A DNA stretch of 15,699 bases from SAR202 cluster bacterium Io17-Chloro-G7 (GCA_002817055.1 MUCU01000033.1:1-15699); one strand, 5' to 3'. Counted from the first letter of the stretch, positions 6,878 to 15,440 are shown. Numbers and translations are program-made. Notes: generated by a model not told the origin, from the letters alone.

Positions 6878-8134
6878 CTAACCCACCGGCGCCTCTCGAC
6901 GTGCTTTAGGCTCCCTCTTGAAGTGGCTGAAGAATGACTTCTTACCCCAGAGGGTGCTTTCTCCGTTGCTGTAGGGCCGCTTTTCTCCCTGGTGCTTGAT
7001 ACCCCAAAGTAGGAGACCCACGGCGGTCGAAAATGCGGGTTTCCTCAAATTGGTTGGCAAGCCGGAGATACCCCGTGGATAGCCAAGGCGAACCGGGCCT
7101 CCCAGGGTCTTGATAGCTAATTCGCGGATACCCTGGAGCTCGGCGCAACCTCCGGTGATTATCAGGCCGCCATCCGGTATCTGGCGTAAGCCGGATTGGC
7201 GCACCTTTAGCAGTATCTGTTTGAGCATCTCAACCGCTCGTGCGTGAAGTGGCTCAGCAATTTGCTTCCTCTGTACCACGCGGCGGGGCTGACCCTGGAA
7301 GCTGGGAATTACAACCTCCTCGTTCCCCGGAAGCATCTCCGGAAAGACGTGACCCCACTTCAATTTGACCTCCTCGGCAAGATAATAGGAGGTGCCCAAA
7401 GCCACTTGAAGGTCTTTGGTGAGTTGATTGCCGCCCACTGGGATCACGGCCGAGTACCACGGGCTACCTTGGCGGTAGATGGCCAAATCGGTGGTGCCAG
7501 CCCCAATGTCAACGAATACGGCTCCCATCTCTCGCTCATCGCCGGTAAGGGTGGCTTCGGCAGAGGCCAATGACTGGAGCACCAAGCTCTTCACGTCAAC
7601 CCGGCTGGCTTCAACGGCTTTTATCGCGTTCTTCAAGATGACTGCGTCCCCGAGAACAACGTGGGCGTCTACATGAACCTGCTCAGCGTGCAGCCCAACC
7701 GGGTTTCGGAGACCGGTTAAGCCATCCACGTCATAACCGATGGGGATTACGTGCAAGACCTCTTGAGTGTGCCCGACTTCCGGAAAAGACGACTGGATCA
7801 ACCGGTCCAAGTGGTGGGCGTCAATGTCTTTAATGTCTCCGGGGTTGTCGATAATATCCTTTGTGTTTATGCAGGTAATGTGGCTACCGCTGACCCCCAC
7901 GTATACCCCTGCGACGACGCCCCGGCCGATATAGCGCTGAGCTTCCGTTAAAGAAGAAGTGATAGCGGCCTGAACCTCGTCGATTCTTTCGATCCGGCCT
8001 TTGTGCATCCCTTGGGAAGGCACCACGCCCGTACCCAGAATTTTCAATTCCCCTTCCGTGCCGACCCGTGCCACCACGGAGGCGATCTTGCTGTTGCCAA
8101 TGTCTATTGCTGTATAGAACGTGTCACTTGGCAC
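6878..8134 (-). CDS. ftsA: Cell division protein FtsA
   Basis: An actin-like ATPase that tethers FtsZ filaments to the inner face of the membrane. The 418-residue protein has the phosphate-1 motif AIDIGNSKIASV (9-20), the phosphate-2 motif VFVDIGAGTTDLAIY (206-220) and the adenosine motif GGLIITGGCAELQGI (322-336). The 1C subdomain characteristic of FtsA, with the SHITCINTKDII stretch, lies at about 84-165. After a variable linker the C-terminus (GKKSFFSHFKREPKARR, 397-413) is amphipathic and basic, fitting the membrane-targeting helix, although three to five residues follow it. The start is GTG with GGATGG upstream; no better in-frame start is visible. It lies between rsmH (97 nt upstream) and ftsZ. 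Confidence 0.96.
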   Translation of the reverse strand: MPSDTFYTAIDIGNSKIASVVARVGTEGELKILGTGVVPSQGMHKGRIERIDEVQAAITSSLTEAQRYIGRGVVAGVYVGVSGSHITCINTKDIIDNPGDIKDIDAHHLDRLIQSSFPEVGHTQEVLHVIPIGYDVDGLTGLRNPVGLHAEQVHVDAHVVLGDAVILKNAIKAVEASRVDVKSLVLQSLASAEATLTGDEREMGAVFVDIGAGTTDLAIYRQGSPWYSAVIPVGGNQLTKDLQVALGTSYYLAEEVKLKWGHVFPEMLPGNEEVVIPSFQGQPRRVVQRKQIAEPLHARAVEMLKQILLKVRQSGLRQIPDGGLIITGGCAELQGIRELAIKTLGGPVRLGYPRGISGLPTNLRKPAFSTAVGLLLWGIKHQGEKRPYSNGESTLWGKKSFFSHFKREPKARREAPVG

Positions 8135-8231
8135 GGCGCCACCATCCTTTCATCCAACTCGGTTACTCGCCCCATTTATCTCAGTTGCCTAGTCTCAGGT
8201 AAATTTCGGCCCCAATTAGCCGGCTTTCGGG

Positions 8232-9179
8232 TCACTTCCCGTCCGGGTCTTGCAAGCGGTAAGCCACCCGCAGCTTTGCGCTCCGGCTGCGCGGGTTGTC
8301 CTCAATTTCCGCCGAAGAGGGTTTTATGACTCTCCTGTGCACCAATTTCAATGTTGGCTGGTGTCCACAGACGCACACCGGTACCTCAGGCGGGCATATG
8401 CATTGGCTGCTCTGGCCTTGCAAAAAATTCTTCACCGCCCTGTCTTCCAGGCTGTGATAGCTGATTACGGCCAAACGGCCCATGGGCGCCAACAATTGGA
8501 TGGCTGCATTCAAACCCTCGTCCAGGTTCCCCAATTCGTCGTTCACTGCTATGCGAATGGCCTGAAAGCTGCGCGTGGCCGGGTGAATCCTGCGGCCTCG
8601 CCGCGGGCCCATCGCGCTTGCTATTAATCTCGCCAATTGCGCCGTGGACTGAACGGGACGGGAAGCAACAATCCTTCTGGCTATCTGCCTGGACCTGGGT
8701 TCCTCGCCGTACTCGTAAATAATCCGCGCTAGTTCCTGCTCGGAATAATTGTTGACTACGTCGGCCGCCGTCAGCGGGTTCACCGGGTCGTATCGCATGT
8801 CCAAGGGCTCGTCGTTCTGGAAGCTGAACCCATAGCCCGCCGTCCCGATTTGGCGTGAAGAAAACCCCAAGTCCATCACGACGCCATCCACCAGGCTCAC
8901 GCCCAACGAGCGGGCTAGAGCCACCATATCTCCATAACTCCCACCCAGTGGCTTGAACCGCTCTCCATACGGTTCGAGTCTTCGTGAGGCCAAATCCAGC
9001 GACCTTGGGTCCAGATCTATGCCCAAGACCCTGCCATCCGGAGCCGAAGCATCCAATATGGCGACCGAATGCCCGCCTCCGCCCAAGGTAGCGTCCAAGT
9101 AGACTCGGCCGGGCTGAACCGCCAGGGCATCCAAAGTCTCCGCCAGCATTACGGGCTGATGAACCGAATCGCTGCTCAT
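8232..9179 (-). CDS. rsmH: 16S rRNA (cytosine1402-N4)-methyltransferase RsmH
   Basis: Methylates N4 of C1402 in 16S rRNA, tuning the P-site of the small ribosomal subunit (formerly MraW). The 315-residue length is normal. Motifs: HQPVMLAETLDAL (7-19), the SAM-binding loop DATLGGGGHS (29-38), GIDLDP (53-58), DLGFSSRQI, the helical inserted domain, HPATRSFQAIRIAVNDEL, and the terminal ISYHSLEDRAVKNF and NPRSRSAKLRVA stretches, all characteristic of the family. The start is ATG with only a weak Shine-Dalgarno. It is the first gene of the division cluster here. No mraZ precedes it and none of the usual ftsL, pbp, mur or mraY genes follow. Confidence 0.97.
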   Translation of the reverse strand: MSSDSVHQPVMLAETLDALAVQPGRVYLDATLGGGGHSVAILDASAPDGRVLGIDLDPRSLDLASRRLEPYGERFKPLGGSYGDMVALARSLGVSLVDGVVMDLGFSSRQIGTAGYGFSFQNDEPLDMRYDPVNPLTAADVVNNYSEQELARIIYEYGEEPRSRQIARRIVASRPVQSTAQLARLIASAMGPRRGRRIHPATRSFQAIRIAVNDELGNLDEGLNAAIQLLAPMGRLAVISYHSLEDRAVKNFLQGQSSQCICPPEVPVCVCGHQPTLKLVHRRVIKPSSAEIEDNPRSRSAKLRVAYRLQDPDGK

Positions 9180-9937
9180 TTAAAGCCCAATACCCACATT
9201 TGCGTTCCGGTTGGCTTCCTGACTCACTGGGGCGCTTCGACGGATAATAATTCGCCAAGAGAGGATCGAAACCACCTATTGTCAATTCTGTATTCGGCAC
9301 ACTTGTTTCTCGGCTATCGTTCCGGTGGAGTGACTGGCTATATAATCATGGATTAACATAATGGGCGTTTCGACACCCAAAAAGTAGATAAGATAAGAGC
9401 GAAAAGTTGATTCGGTCTCGGGTAGAGGACGTCACATGGGAATCGGCTTTGGTTCTTAGTCCCCCGAGTTAGTTGGTGTCAGAGGAATAAGGCCCGCCTG
9501 GCCCGCTAAACTCTTGCCGCCGGGACTGACGCCGATCGTGGCATTGACAATAATTTGAGGATTTTCTTCCGCCTCCGCCCTGCAACACTTCTAGTTACGC
9601 TGGTATGGGCCTGAAAATACCAATTGTTGGTAGTTATTGTCAACCTTTTTTTAAGACCAGTTTTAGCAGTTTCATATGTTTATGACCAAGAATGGTTGCA
9701 ACACCAAACTCTTCAACCCGTGGCAAGTAACGAAATCGAAATGGTATTCAACATGTGTCCTCGGGTTAGAGACACCGGTTAAGTTCTCCTGTTAAATTTC
9801 CCGCCCAACTCCGGCGGAACATTTATGCTGCGGAGATATTTGGCCCAGCGGCGATCGGCGATCGGCAAGCGCTGCGGCGCCACCGACCGTATGGCCATCG
9901 ACTTTAATCAGGAGACGCCGAAAAAATAGGGGTAATC
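9180..9937. other. Long non-coding divergent region between rsmH and tig
   Basis: No open frame of useful length, tRNA or mraZ is seen. Present are a 10-bp inverted repeat TTGACAATAA/TTATTGTCAA (9544-9553 and 9634-9643), a small palindrome TACCAATTGTTGGTA (9618-9632) followed 12 nt later by seven T (9645-9651), and a short CGGCGAT tandem near 9850. On the minus strand TTGACA (9638-9643), an 18-bp spacer and TATTTT could be a leftward promoter for rsmH with a leader of over 400 nt; this is weak. Confidence 0.4.
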
Positions 9938-9966
9938 TGTAAACGACTGACGGACTATGCTATACT
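9938..9966 (+). promoter_or_regulatory. Extended -10 promoter of the tig-clpP-clpX operon
   Basis: TATACT at 9961-9966 is preceded by TGC, forming an extended -10 (TGnTATACT), with a poor -35 (TGTAAA, 9938-9943) at a 17-bp spacing. The extended -10 can compensate for the weak -35. The predicted start at about 9973 leaves a leader of about 140 nt before the tig GTG. Confidence 0.6.
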
Positions 9967-10035
9967 TGTGACTACCCCAATTGACCGCCTGACTGGGCAA
10001 ATTGCTGTATCGGGCGGCCCATTTTGCAAGCCATT

Positions 10036-10086
10036 CTCCAGACTCAGCAAATCGCCCTTATGGGGGCTGAGAATTGGTCGCTGGAG
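10036..10086 (+). promoter_or_regulatory. Nested hairpin in the tig leader
   Basis: CTCCAG (10036-10041) pairs with CTGGAG (10081-10086) and, inside it, CTCAGC (10043-10048) pairs with GCTGAG (10066-10071), capped by CCC/GGG around TTAT. The structure ends 16 nt before the GAGG ribosome binding site. No T-tract follows, so it is not a terminator; it may stabilise the mRNA or gate translation. I do not recognise it as a known riboswitch. Confidence 0.4.
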
Positions 10087-10114
10087 CGTGGCTTATCCTG
10101 TAGAGGCTTAACTG

Positions 10115-11545
10115 GTGAACGTTACTAAGGATTCCGCTAGTCCTACTGAAGTCACCCTCAGCGTAGAAATGACCCCAGAGGACGAAGAACCTTTTATCAC
10201 CCGCTCCTACCGCCGGCTAGTATCAAGGGTTAAGATCCCCGGATTTCGTCCCGGCAAAGCCCCTAGATCCATTGTCGAAAGCCAACTGGGCCGTGGCGCG
10301 TTGGTCCAAGAAGCCTTGGAGTTCATGGTCCCCGAGACTTTAGATAAAGTCCTTAGGGATGAAAACCTTCAGGCCTTCATGGAACCCCAATTAGAGATCC
10401 TGGAAATGGAGCCAGTTTCCTTTAAGGCGATAGTGCCTCTTGAGCCGGTGGTTGAATTGGGTGATATGACTTCCATCCAGTTGGAAAGGCAACCGGTGGA
10501 AGTGACTGACGAGCAGGTCGATGGGCTTCTTGAGCGGTTGCAGTTCGATGCAGCCCCGTGGGAGCCAGCAGACCGCCCGGTCAAATTCGGCGATCTGCTC
10601 ACTCTAAATGTCCATGGCGTAATTGATGGGGAAGACGCCATCAATGATGAGGGCATCGACTTTATTCCCCAGCTGGAGAACCCGTCACCGATCCCCGGTT
10701 TTTCCATTTATCTAGAGGGCATGACGGAAGGCCAGAAGAAGGAGTTCACCCTGACCATTCCCGAAGATCATGGTCAGGAGCAATACGCAGGCAAAGAGTG
10801 CCGTCTGGATGTGGAAGTCCTTTCCATTAAAGAGAAGAACCTCCCGGAATTGGACGACGAGTTTGCCAAGGGCGTTAGGGACGGTTATGAAAGCATGGAG
10901 GCTTTGACCAGCTTCCTGCGCCAACAACTCACAGACCACGCTGAGCATGCCTCCAACCGCCAAGCCGAGCAAGACGGTCTGGAAAAATTATTGGAGATAT
11001 CCACAATCCAAGCCTCGGATATGATTTACGAGCGCGAGATCGATTCCCTTTACGAGGAACGGGAACGTTCGGTCCGTAATCAGCGGCTGGATATGGATAC
11101 CTACCTGAGCTACATCGGCAAGACGGAAGAAGAGTGGCGAGAGCAACTGAAGCCTCAGGCCGAACAGCGACTGCACACATTCCTGGTTTTGCGGAAGCTA
11201 GCTCGGGATGAAGAGATCGACGTCGAACCCGAAGAGCTTCAAGCTGAAATTGAGACCATGGTTGCGGATTCGGGCGAATCTCAAGCGGCCATACGACAGG
11301 CATTATCCTCGGAAGGCGCCCTGGATTCGTTCCGGTCTTCATTACTAAGCAGGAAAGTAATGCAGCGCCTTGTGGAAATCATAGAGGGGCGTAGCGGTTC
11401 CGCCGAATCGTCTGATGAGGATGAGTCCACGGAGATAGATCAAGTTGAGTCAGACTCGACTGAGCCAGACCCATCTGAATCAAACCAGACTGAAGAAGAA
11501 GTTGCTGCGGTGGCCGATGAAGAGCCGGAGCCTGAAGCCGATTAA
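10115..11545 (+). CDS. tig: Trigger factor (ribosome-associated chaperone / prolyl isomerase)
   Basis: Binds the ribosomal exit tunnel and shields nascent chains. The 476-residue protein has the ribosome-docking signature GFRPGKAP (43-50), an FKBP-like PPIase domain at about 155-245 ([43 protein letters not shown]) and a long helical chaperone domain at about 255-420. Family members are usually 430-450 residues. The extra length is a highly acidic low-complexity tail from about 425, rich in Glu, Asp and Ser, probably disordered. The start is GTG, with AGAGG 8 nt upstream; the frame downstream fits the family N-terminus ([11 protein letters not shown]). It is the first gene of an operon with clpP (17 nt gap) and clpX, the classical arrangement linking folding to degradation. 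Confidence 0.96.
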   Translation: MNVTKDSASPTEVTLSVEMTPEDEEPFITRSYRRLVSRVKIPGFRPGKAPRSIVESQLGRGALVQEALEFMVPETLDKVLRDENLQAFMEPQLEILEMEPVSFKAIVPLEPVVELGDMTSIQLERQPVEVTDEQVDGLLERLQFDAAPWEPADRPVKFGDLLTLNVHGVIDGEDAINDEGIDFIPQLENPSPIPGFSIYLEGMTEGQKKEFTLTIPEDHGQEQYAGKECRLDVEVLSIKEKNLPELDDEFAKGVRDGYESMEALTSFLRQQLTDHAEHASNRQAEQDGLEKLLEISTIQASDMIYEREIDSLYEERERSVRNQRLDMDTYLSYIGKTEEEWREQLKPQAEQRLHTFLVLRKLARDEEIDVEPEELQAEIETMVADSGESQAAIRQALSSEGALDSFRSSLLSRKVMQRLVEIIEGRSGSAESSDEDESTEIDQVESDSTEPDPSESNQTEEEVAAVADEEPEPEAD

Positions 11546-11562
11546 ATAAGGAGCAGTCCTCA

Positions 11563-12210
11563 ATGCAGATCAATCCTTACGATTCCCCACTCATTGTCCC
11601 TCAGAGCATCATCCCCATGGTTATCGAAACCAGTCCCCGTGGGGAACGAGCGTTTGATATTTACTCGTTGTTGCTAAAGGAACGGATCGTGTTCCTAGGC
11701 ACGCCGATTAACGACCAGATTGCCAATACCATCATCGCCCAACTGCTATATCTAGAGCGGGAAGACCCTGACAAGGGCATCAACCTGTATATCAATAGCC
11801 CCGGGGGAGTCATAAGCTCGGGCCTGGCGATATATGACACCATGCACCTGATTAATCCCGAAGTATCCACCATATGCTTGGGCATGACAGCAAGCATGGC
11901 TACCATCCTCCTTTCGGGCGGACAGAAAGGCAAAAGGTATGCGCTCCCGAATTCTACGATTCACATGCACCAACCCTTGGGCGGGGCGCAAGGCCAGGCG
12001 ACGGACATCGAAATCGCCGCCAGAGAAATTATCCGCCTGCAAGATAAGATCAGAACTATGCTCGCCGAAAATACCGGTCAGACCTACGACCAGATTGCCC
12101 GGGACACCGACCGAGACTTCTTCCTGTCTGCAGAGCAAGCGGTCGAGTATTCCTTGGTGGACGAAATTCTAGGATCCAAGGCACCTGAGACCAAGGCAGC
12201 TGAAGCCTAG
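11563..12210 (+). CDS. clpP: ATP-dependent Clp protease proteolytic subunit ClpP
   Basis: A serine peptidase that forms a double heptameric chamber and degrades proteins fed by ClpX or ClpA/C. At 215 residues it is of normal length. The catalytic triad is intact: Ser111 in [10 protein letters not shown], His136 in HMHQPLGG and Asp185 in RDTDRDFF; the spacings of 25 and 49 residues equal those of the E. coli enzyme. [18 protein letters not shown] (78-95) is the family's oxyanion strand region. The N-terminal 20 residues include a likely processed propeptide and axial loop. ATG is preceded by AAGGAG with a 9-nt spacer. The only notable difference is Thr-Ala-Ser-Met-Ala around the nucleophile in place of the common Ala-Ala-Ser-Met-Gly. 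Confidence 0.98.
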   Translation: MQINPYDSPLIVPQSIIPMVIETSPRGERAFDIYSLLLKERIVFLGTPINDQIANTIIAQLLYLEREDPDKGINLYINSPGGVISSGLAIYDTMHLINPEVSTICLGMTASMATILLSGGQKGKRYALPNSTIHMHQPLGGAQGQATDIEIAAREIIRLQDKIRTMLAENTGQTYDQIARDTDRDFFLSAEQAVEYSLVDEILGSKAPETKAAEA

Positions 12211-12291
12211 GGGTCTTAACCGGTCGTAGCTCTCGCCAGCGTGTCGGCTCTGTCAATGCGTTGGCACAAAACCAAAGCTCAGGGGTGATAG

Positions 12292-13581
12292 GTGACCAGC
12301 ACCAGAAATGGACCCAAACTAGGCCAGTGTTCGTTTTGCGGAAAGGCTCAGGCAAGGTCTACTTTGGTTGTCGCCGGGCAGGGAAGGGCGGCGGTCTGCT
12401 ACGATTGCATCAAGGTATTGAGCCAACTCCTAGACGACGAAGCCTCACCGCAAGAACAGGCGACCGAACCCTGCGGCACCCTCATCCCTCGAGAGATTTA
12501 CTCTAATCTAGACAATTACGTTGTCTCACAAGAAAGGGCCAAAAAGATCCTCAGCGTAGCGGTTTATAACCACTTCAAGCGGATTTGGTCTGGCACCAAA
12601 CGTTCGGACGTAGAGCTTCAGAAAACTAATATCTTGCTGATTGGCCCCACAGGCTGTGGCAAGACACTGCTGGCCGAGACTCTGGCCCGAACCCTGGATG
12701 TTCCCTTTGCTGTCTGCGACGCCACTTCCCTGACCGAGTCTGGGTATGTAGGCGAAGACGTGGAAAACATACTCCTACGCCTCATCCAAGCTGCTGATTG
12801 GGACGTTCCCCGGGCCGAACGGGGTATCATCTACATCGACGAGATAGACAAAATCGCCCGCAAAGAGGGCGTAAACCGGTCTATCACCAGGGACGTATCG
12901 GGAGAAGGGGTTCAACAGGAACTTCTCAAGATTATCGAAGGCTGCATCGCCAATGTTCCGCCCCAAGGGGGCCGCAAGCACCCTCACCAAGAATTCCTTC
13001 AAATCGATACGAAGAATGTTCTTTTCATATGTGGCGGCGCGTTTGATGGCCTGGACGAAGTGGTCGCCAAAAGAGTGGATTCCGGCTCCTCACGTTTGGG
13101 GTTCTTGGCCGGTGGCCGGACGAAGGCCGACATTGAAGGTAGCCACTTAAGTTACACGACTCCGGAAGATTTACTGGAATATGGGTTCATTCCGGAAATG
13201 GTTGGCCGCTTGCCCGTGGCCGTAGCCTTGGAGCCTCTGGATAAAGACGCTCTGGTCCGGGTCCTGACCGAACCGAAGAACGCCATTATCAAGCAGTATC
13301 AAGAACTTTTCAATATGGACGGTGTAACGCTGGAATTCACTGAAGACGCTCTTGCCGCCGCCGCCGACCGAGCCCTGGAACAGCAGACCGGCGCCCGCTG
13401 TTTGCGCTATGTGATCGAAGACACTTTGATGGACGTCATGTACGAACTGCCATCACGCCCTGAGGTGGTAAGCTGCCTGGTGGACGCCTCAGCGATTCAG
13501 GGACACTCCAATCCTACATTGGTTACAGACGCCGGGAAAACGTTCAGCTTGCCCATGGCGCCGATTAAGAAGTCCGCCTAA
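12292..13581 (+). CDS. clpX: ATP-dependent Clp protease ATP-binding subunit ClpX
   Basis: An AAA+ unfoldase that recognises tagged proteins, unfolds them and threads them into ClpP. The 429-residue protein has the N-terminal zinc-binding domain (C13, C16, C36, C39), Walker A GPTGCGKT (118-125), pore loop GYVG (151-154), Walker B IIYIDEID (179-186), the RKH loop GGRKH (226-230), a ClpP-docking loop with LGF (269-271) where most members have IGF, and sensor-2 GARCLR (367-372) where GARGLR is common. All active elements are present. The start is GTG with AGGGG 6 nt before it. The gap to clpP is 81 nt. No strong terminator follows within the next 350 bp. Confidence 0.97.
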   Translation: MTSTRNGPKLGQCSFCGKAQARSTLVVAGQGRAAVCYDCIKVLSQLLDDEASPQEQATEPCGTLIPREIYSNLDNYVVSQERAKKILSVAVYNHFKRIWSGTKRSDVELQKTNILLIGPTGCGKTLLAETLARTLDVPFAVCDATSLTESGYVGEDVENILLRLIQAADWDVPRAERGIIYIDEIDKIARKEGVNRSITRDVSGEGVQQELLKIIEGCIANVPPQGGRKHPHQEFLQIDTKNVLFICGGAFDGLDEVVAKRVDSGSSRLGFLAGGRTKADIEGSHLSYTTPEDLLEYGFIPEMVGRLPVAVALEPLDKDALVRVLTEPKNAIIKQYQELFNMDGVTLEFTEDALAAAADRALEQQTGARCLRYVIEDTLMDVMYELPSRPEVVSCLVDASAIQGHSNPTLVTDAGKTFSLPMAPIKKSA

Positions 13582-13841
13582 GTGAACTCCCTGTAGAGTG
13601 ATTGCCATAAACTCTTACCAGTTTACTGCGCAACTGGCGAAGTTACCTCACACAATCTTCTCTGTTTCCCAGTCCGTAATATCGGCGAAACTTCGGCTCA
13701 CCCCGCCTTGCAGGGCGTAGGCTTAGCCAATCAGGAAAAACCCGTCGACATCCCCTGGACTCGCGTCGCGAACATCTCGTGTGATAAACGTGTCTACCGG
13801 CTGTACCCTCTCAGTTGCCGGAGGATTTCGATTAGCAATTC
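13582..13841. other. Non-coding stretch between clpX and the P450 promoter
   Basis: About 260 bp (about 357 bp to the P450 start) with no supported gene. Short imperfect hairpins occur (AGAGT/ACTCT near 13596-13616, CGCC/GGCG near 13704-13717), but none is followed by a T-tract, so I cannot point to a clpX terminator. Confidence 0.4.
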
Positions 13842-13872
13842 ATACTCCAAAGTATCGACTTTAACGGAGTAT
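13842..13872. promoter_or_regulatory. Operator-like inverted repeat before the P450 promoter
   Basis: ATACTCCAAAGT (13842-13853), loop ATCG, then ACTTT, a three-base AAC interruption and GGAGTAT (13858-13872) make a 12-bp inverted repeat with one bulge. It ends 5 bp before the -35 box and has no following T-tract, which favours a protein-binding site over a terminator. Confidence 0.5.
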
Positions 13873-13877
13873 ATTGG

Positions 13878-13907
13878 TTGACATTCCCTCGGTGTGTATA
13901 ATATATT
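13878..13907 (+). promoter_or_regulatory. Sigma-70 type promoter of the P450-ferredoxin operon
   Basis: A consensus TTGACA (13878-13883), an 18-bp spacer and TATATT (13902-13907). Other AT-rich registers of the -10 are possible. The predicted start at about 13914 gives a short leader of about 25 nt containing GGAGG at 13930-13934, 4 nt before the ATG. Confidence 0.65.
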
Positions 13908-13938
13908 CCATCAAAGTTCTTAACGGGCTGGAGGTCGT

Positions 13939-15171
13939 ATGGTAACGGCAATCAATGATGATATGTTTAGCGGAATGGCCATTGAAGATCCTTATGCCTA
14001 CTACGGACAGTTGAGAGAAGAGGACCCAGTCCATTGGAATGAGAAATATAACCTTTGGGTGCTCACGCGTTACGAAGACGTTGTGTGGTGTACTCGCCAT
14101 AACGAAATCTTCTCTTCGGCCGTCTTCAAAAATGACTATCGAGCACCATACCCTGAGGTCGAAGAGTCGGACATGGGACTCTACGACGACGTAAGAAAAT
14201 TCTTCGCTAGTTGGTTTATCCAGCATGACCGCCCGGTGCACATGGATATGCGGCGGGTACTTCATGGCTACTTCACCCCCAAATCCATGGAACAATGGCG
14301 TCCTATGGTGAAGTCGGTAATTAAGGACCTGCTGGACGAAGCCGACGAGCAAGGCGAAATGGATATCATGCGCGATTTCGCCACACCCTTGCCTTTGTTT
14401 GTCATAGCCCAGATGATGGGCATGCCTTATGAAGATCGGAAGTTTATTCGCATGTTAGCCGAAAAGCTCCTGTTCGTAGGACGCGGGGATATCGGCAGGA
14501 TGCAACCGTTGCACGACGGCATATACGAGTTGATCGATTATCTGTCCCCTGTGGTTGAAGCGCGGATCAAGAATCCAGAAGACGATTTCATATCCGTGTT
14601 GGCCGACGGCGAGAGGAAGGGCATCTACACACGGGATCAAGTGGTTTCCAACGCCATCCTGCTGTTATTGGCTGGCCATGAAACCACAATTAACTTAATC
14701 TGCAATGGATCGCTGGCGTTCATGCAGCACCCCGACCAGTGGGCGGCGTTGAAGAACGATCAGGGCGATGTAGTGCCTCCGCTGATCAACCGAGCCACGG
14801 AAGAGTGCCTCCGTTATGACCCGCCCGTGAAGTCCATCCAACGGATAGCAGGCGAGGACGTTGAACTTGGCGGCAAGCTGATCCGCAAAAACGACCGCAT
14901 TCGCTGGTTTATCACCGGCGCAAACAGGGACCCAGAGAAATTCGAAAACCCGGATACCTTCGATATCAACCGGTGGCCCAATGCCCACGTCGGCTTTGGA
15001 TCTGGCATCCACCACTGCTTAGGCGCTACCTTGGCCCGCTTGGAAGGCCAAGAGGCGTTCAAGGCCCTGGCTGATAGGTATGAAAGCTTGAACCTAGAGA
15101 CCAAAGAGTTCGATTATCAGCCGAGTATCACGTTCAGGTCTCTGAAAGCTCTTCCGGTTACGATGAATTAG
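13939..15171 (+). CDS. Cytochrome P450
   Basis: A soluble bacterial haem monooxygenase of 410 residues, the usual length for class I P450s. Diagnostic sites are all visible: the I-helix oxygen-activating motif AGHETT (245-250), the K-helix ExxR (Glu289-Arg292, EECLR), and the haem loop FGSGIHHCLG (353-362) with Cys360 as the iron ligand. HDRPVHMDMRRVLHGYFTP (96-114) is the conserved C-helix region that contacts haem propionate and redox partner. There is no N-terminal membrane anchor. The ATG is preceded by GGAGG. A ferredoxin gene starts 20 nt after the stop, so electrons probably flow from NAD(P)H through an unlinked ferredoxin reductase and that ferredoxin. The substrate is unknown; I cannot assign a CYP family from sequence alone. 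Confidence 0.97.
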   Translation: MVTAINDDMFSGMAIEDPYAYYGQLREEDPVHWNEKYNLWVLTRYEDVVWCTRHNEIFSSAVFKNDYRAPYPEVEESDMGLYDDVRKFFASWFIQHDRPVHMDMRRVLHGYFTPKSMEQWRPMVKSVIKDLLDEADEQGEMDIMRDFATPLPLFVIAQMMGMPYEDRKFIRMLAEKLLFVGRGDIGRMQPLHDGIYELIDYLSPVVEARIKNPEDDFISVLADGERKGIYTRDQVVSNAILLLLAGHETTINLICNGSLAFMQHPDQWAALKNDQGDVVPPLINRATEECLRYDPPVKSIQRIAGEDVELGGKLIRKNDRIRWFITGANRDPEKFENPDTFDINRWPNAHVGFGSGIHHCLGATLARLEGQEAFKALADRYESLNLETKEFDYQPSITFRSLKALPVTMN

Positions 15172-15191
15172 GAACGGATTAGAGAGGTGAA

Positions 15192-15416
15192 ATGGCCGGA
15201 AAACTTCAGGTAACAATCGATTTAAACGTATGCGTGGGCAATGCCATGTGCCCACACATCGCAGGCAAGACTTTCGATCTCAACGACGATCGTCAGGGCA
15301 GAGTTACCGACCCCGACGGGGACTCCAGGGAAAATGTACTGGAAGCAGCTGAAGCTTGCCCTGTCAGCGCAATCACGGTTGTAGACGCGGAATCAGGAGA
15401 ACAGCTATTCCCTTAG
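15192..15416 (+). CDS. P450-associated small [3Fe-4S]-type ferredoxin
   Basis: A 74-residue electron carrier for the P450 encoded directly upstream. It has the short cluster motif C14-x2-N17-x2-C20 and a distant C56-P (AEACPVSAI), i.e. three cysteine ligands with asparagine where a [4Fe-4S] protein would have the second cysteine. This pattern is typical of the single-cluster ferredoxins paired with actinobacterial and other P450s, where the variable residue is thought to tune redox potential. The protein is strongly acidic, as is usual for P450 partners. The start is ATG with AGAGAGG 4 nt upstream. The 20-nt gap implies one transcript with the P450. No reductase gene is present before the window ends. 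Confidence 0.94.
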   Translation: MAGKLQVTIDLNVCVGNAMCPHIAGKTFDLNDDRQGRVTDPDGDSRENVLEAAEACPVSAITVVDAESGEQLFP

Positions 15417-15440
15417 CGAAACATTTGCGCTTGGAATCTC

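Noticed and set aside
8386..9300. 304-codon minus-strand open frame overlapping rsmH
   Set aside because: It is in another frame of rsmH, is low in recognisable motifs and rich in Gly/Arg/Ser, as expected from an out-of-frame reading of a GC-rich gene.
9260..9400. tRNA-like TTCGATC and TTTCGACA loops
   Set aside because: The flanking bases do not form a T-arm stem and no acceptor or anticodon arm can be built.
9180..10114. Replication origin in the long rsmH-tig gap
   Set aside because: No cluster of DnaA boxes (TTATCCACA-like) and no dnaA/dnaN neighbours.
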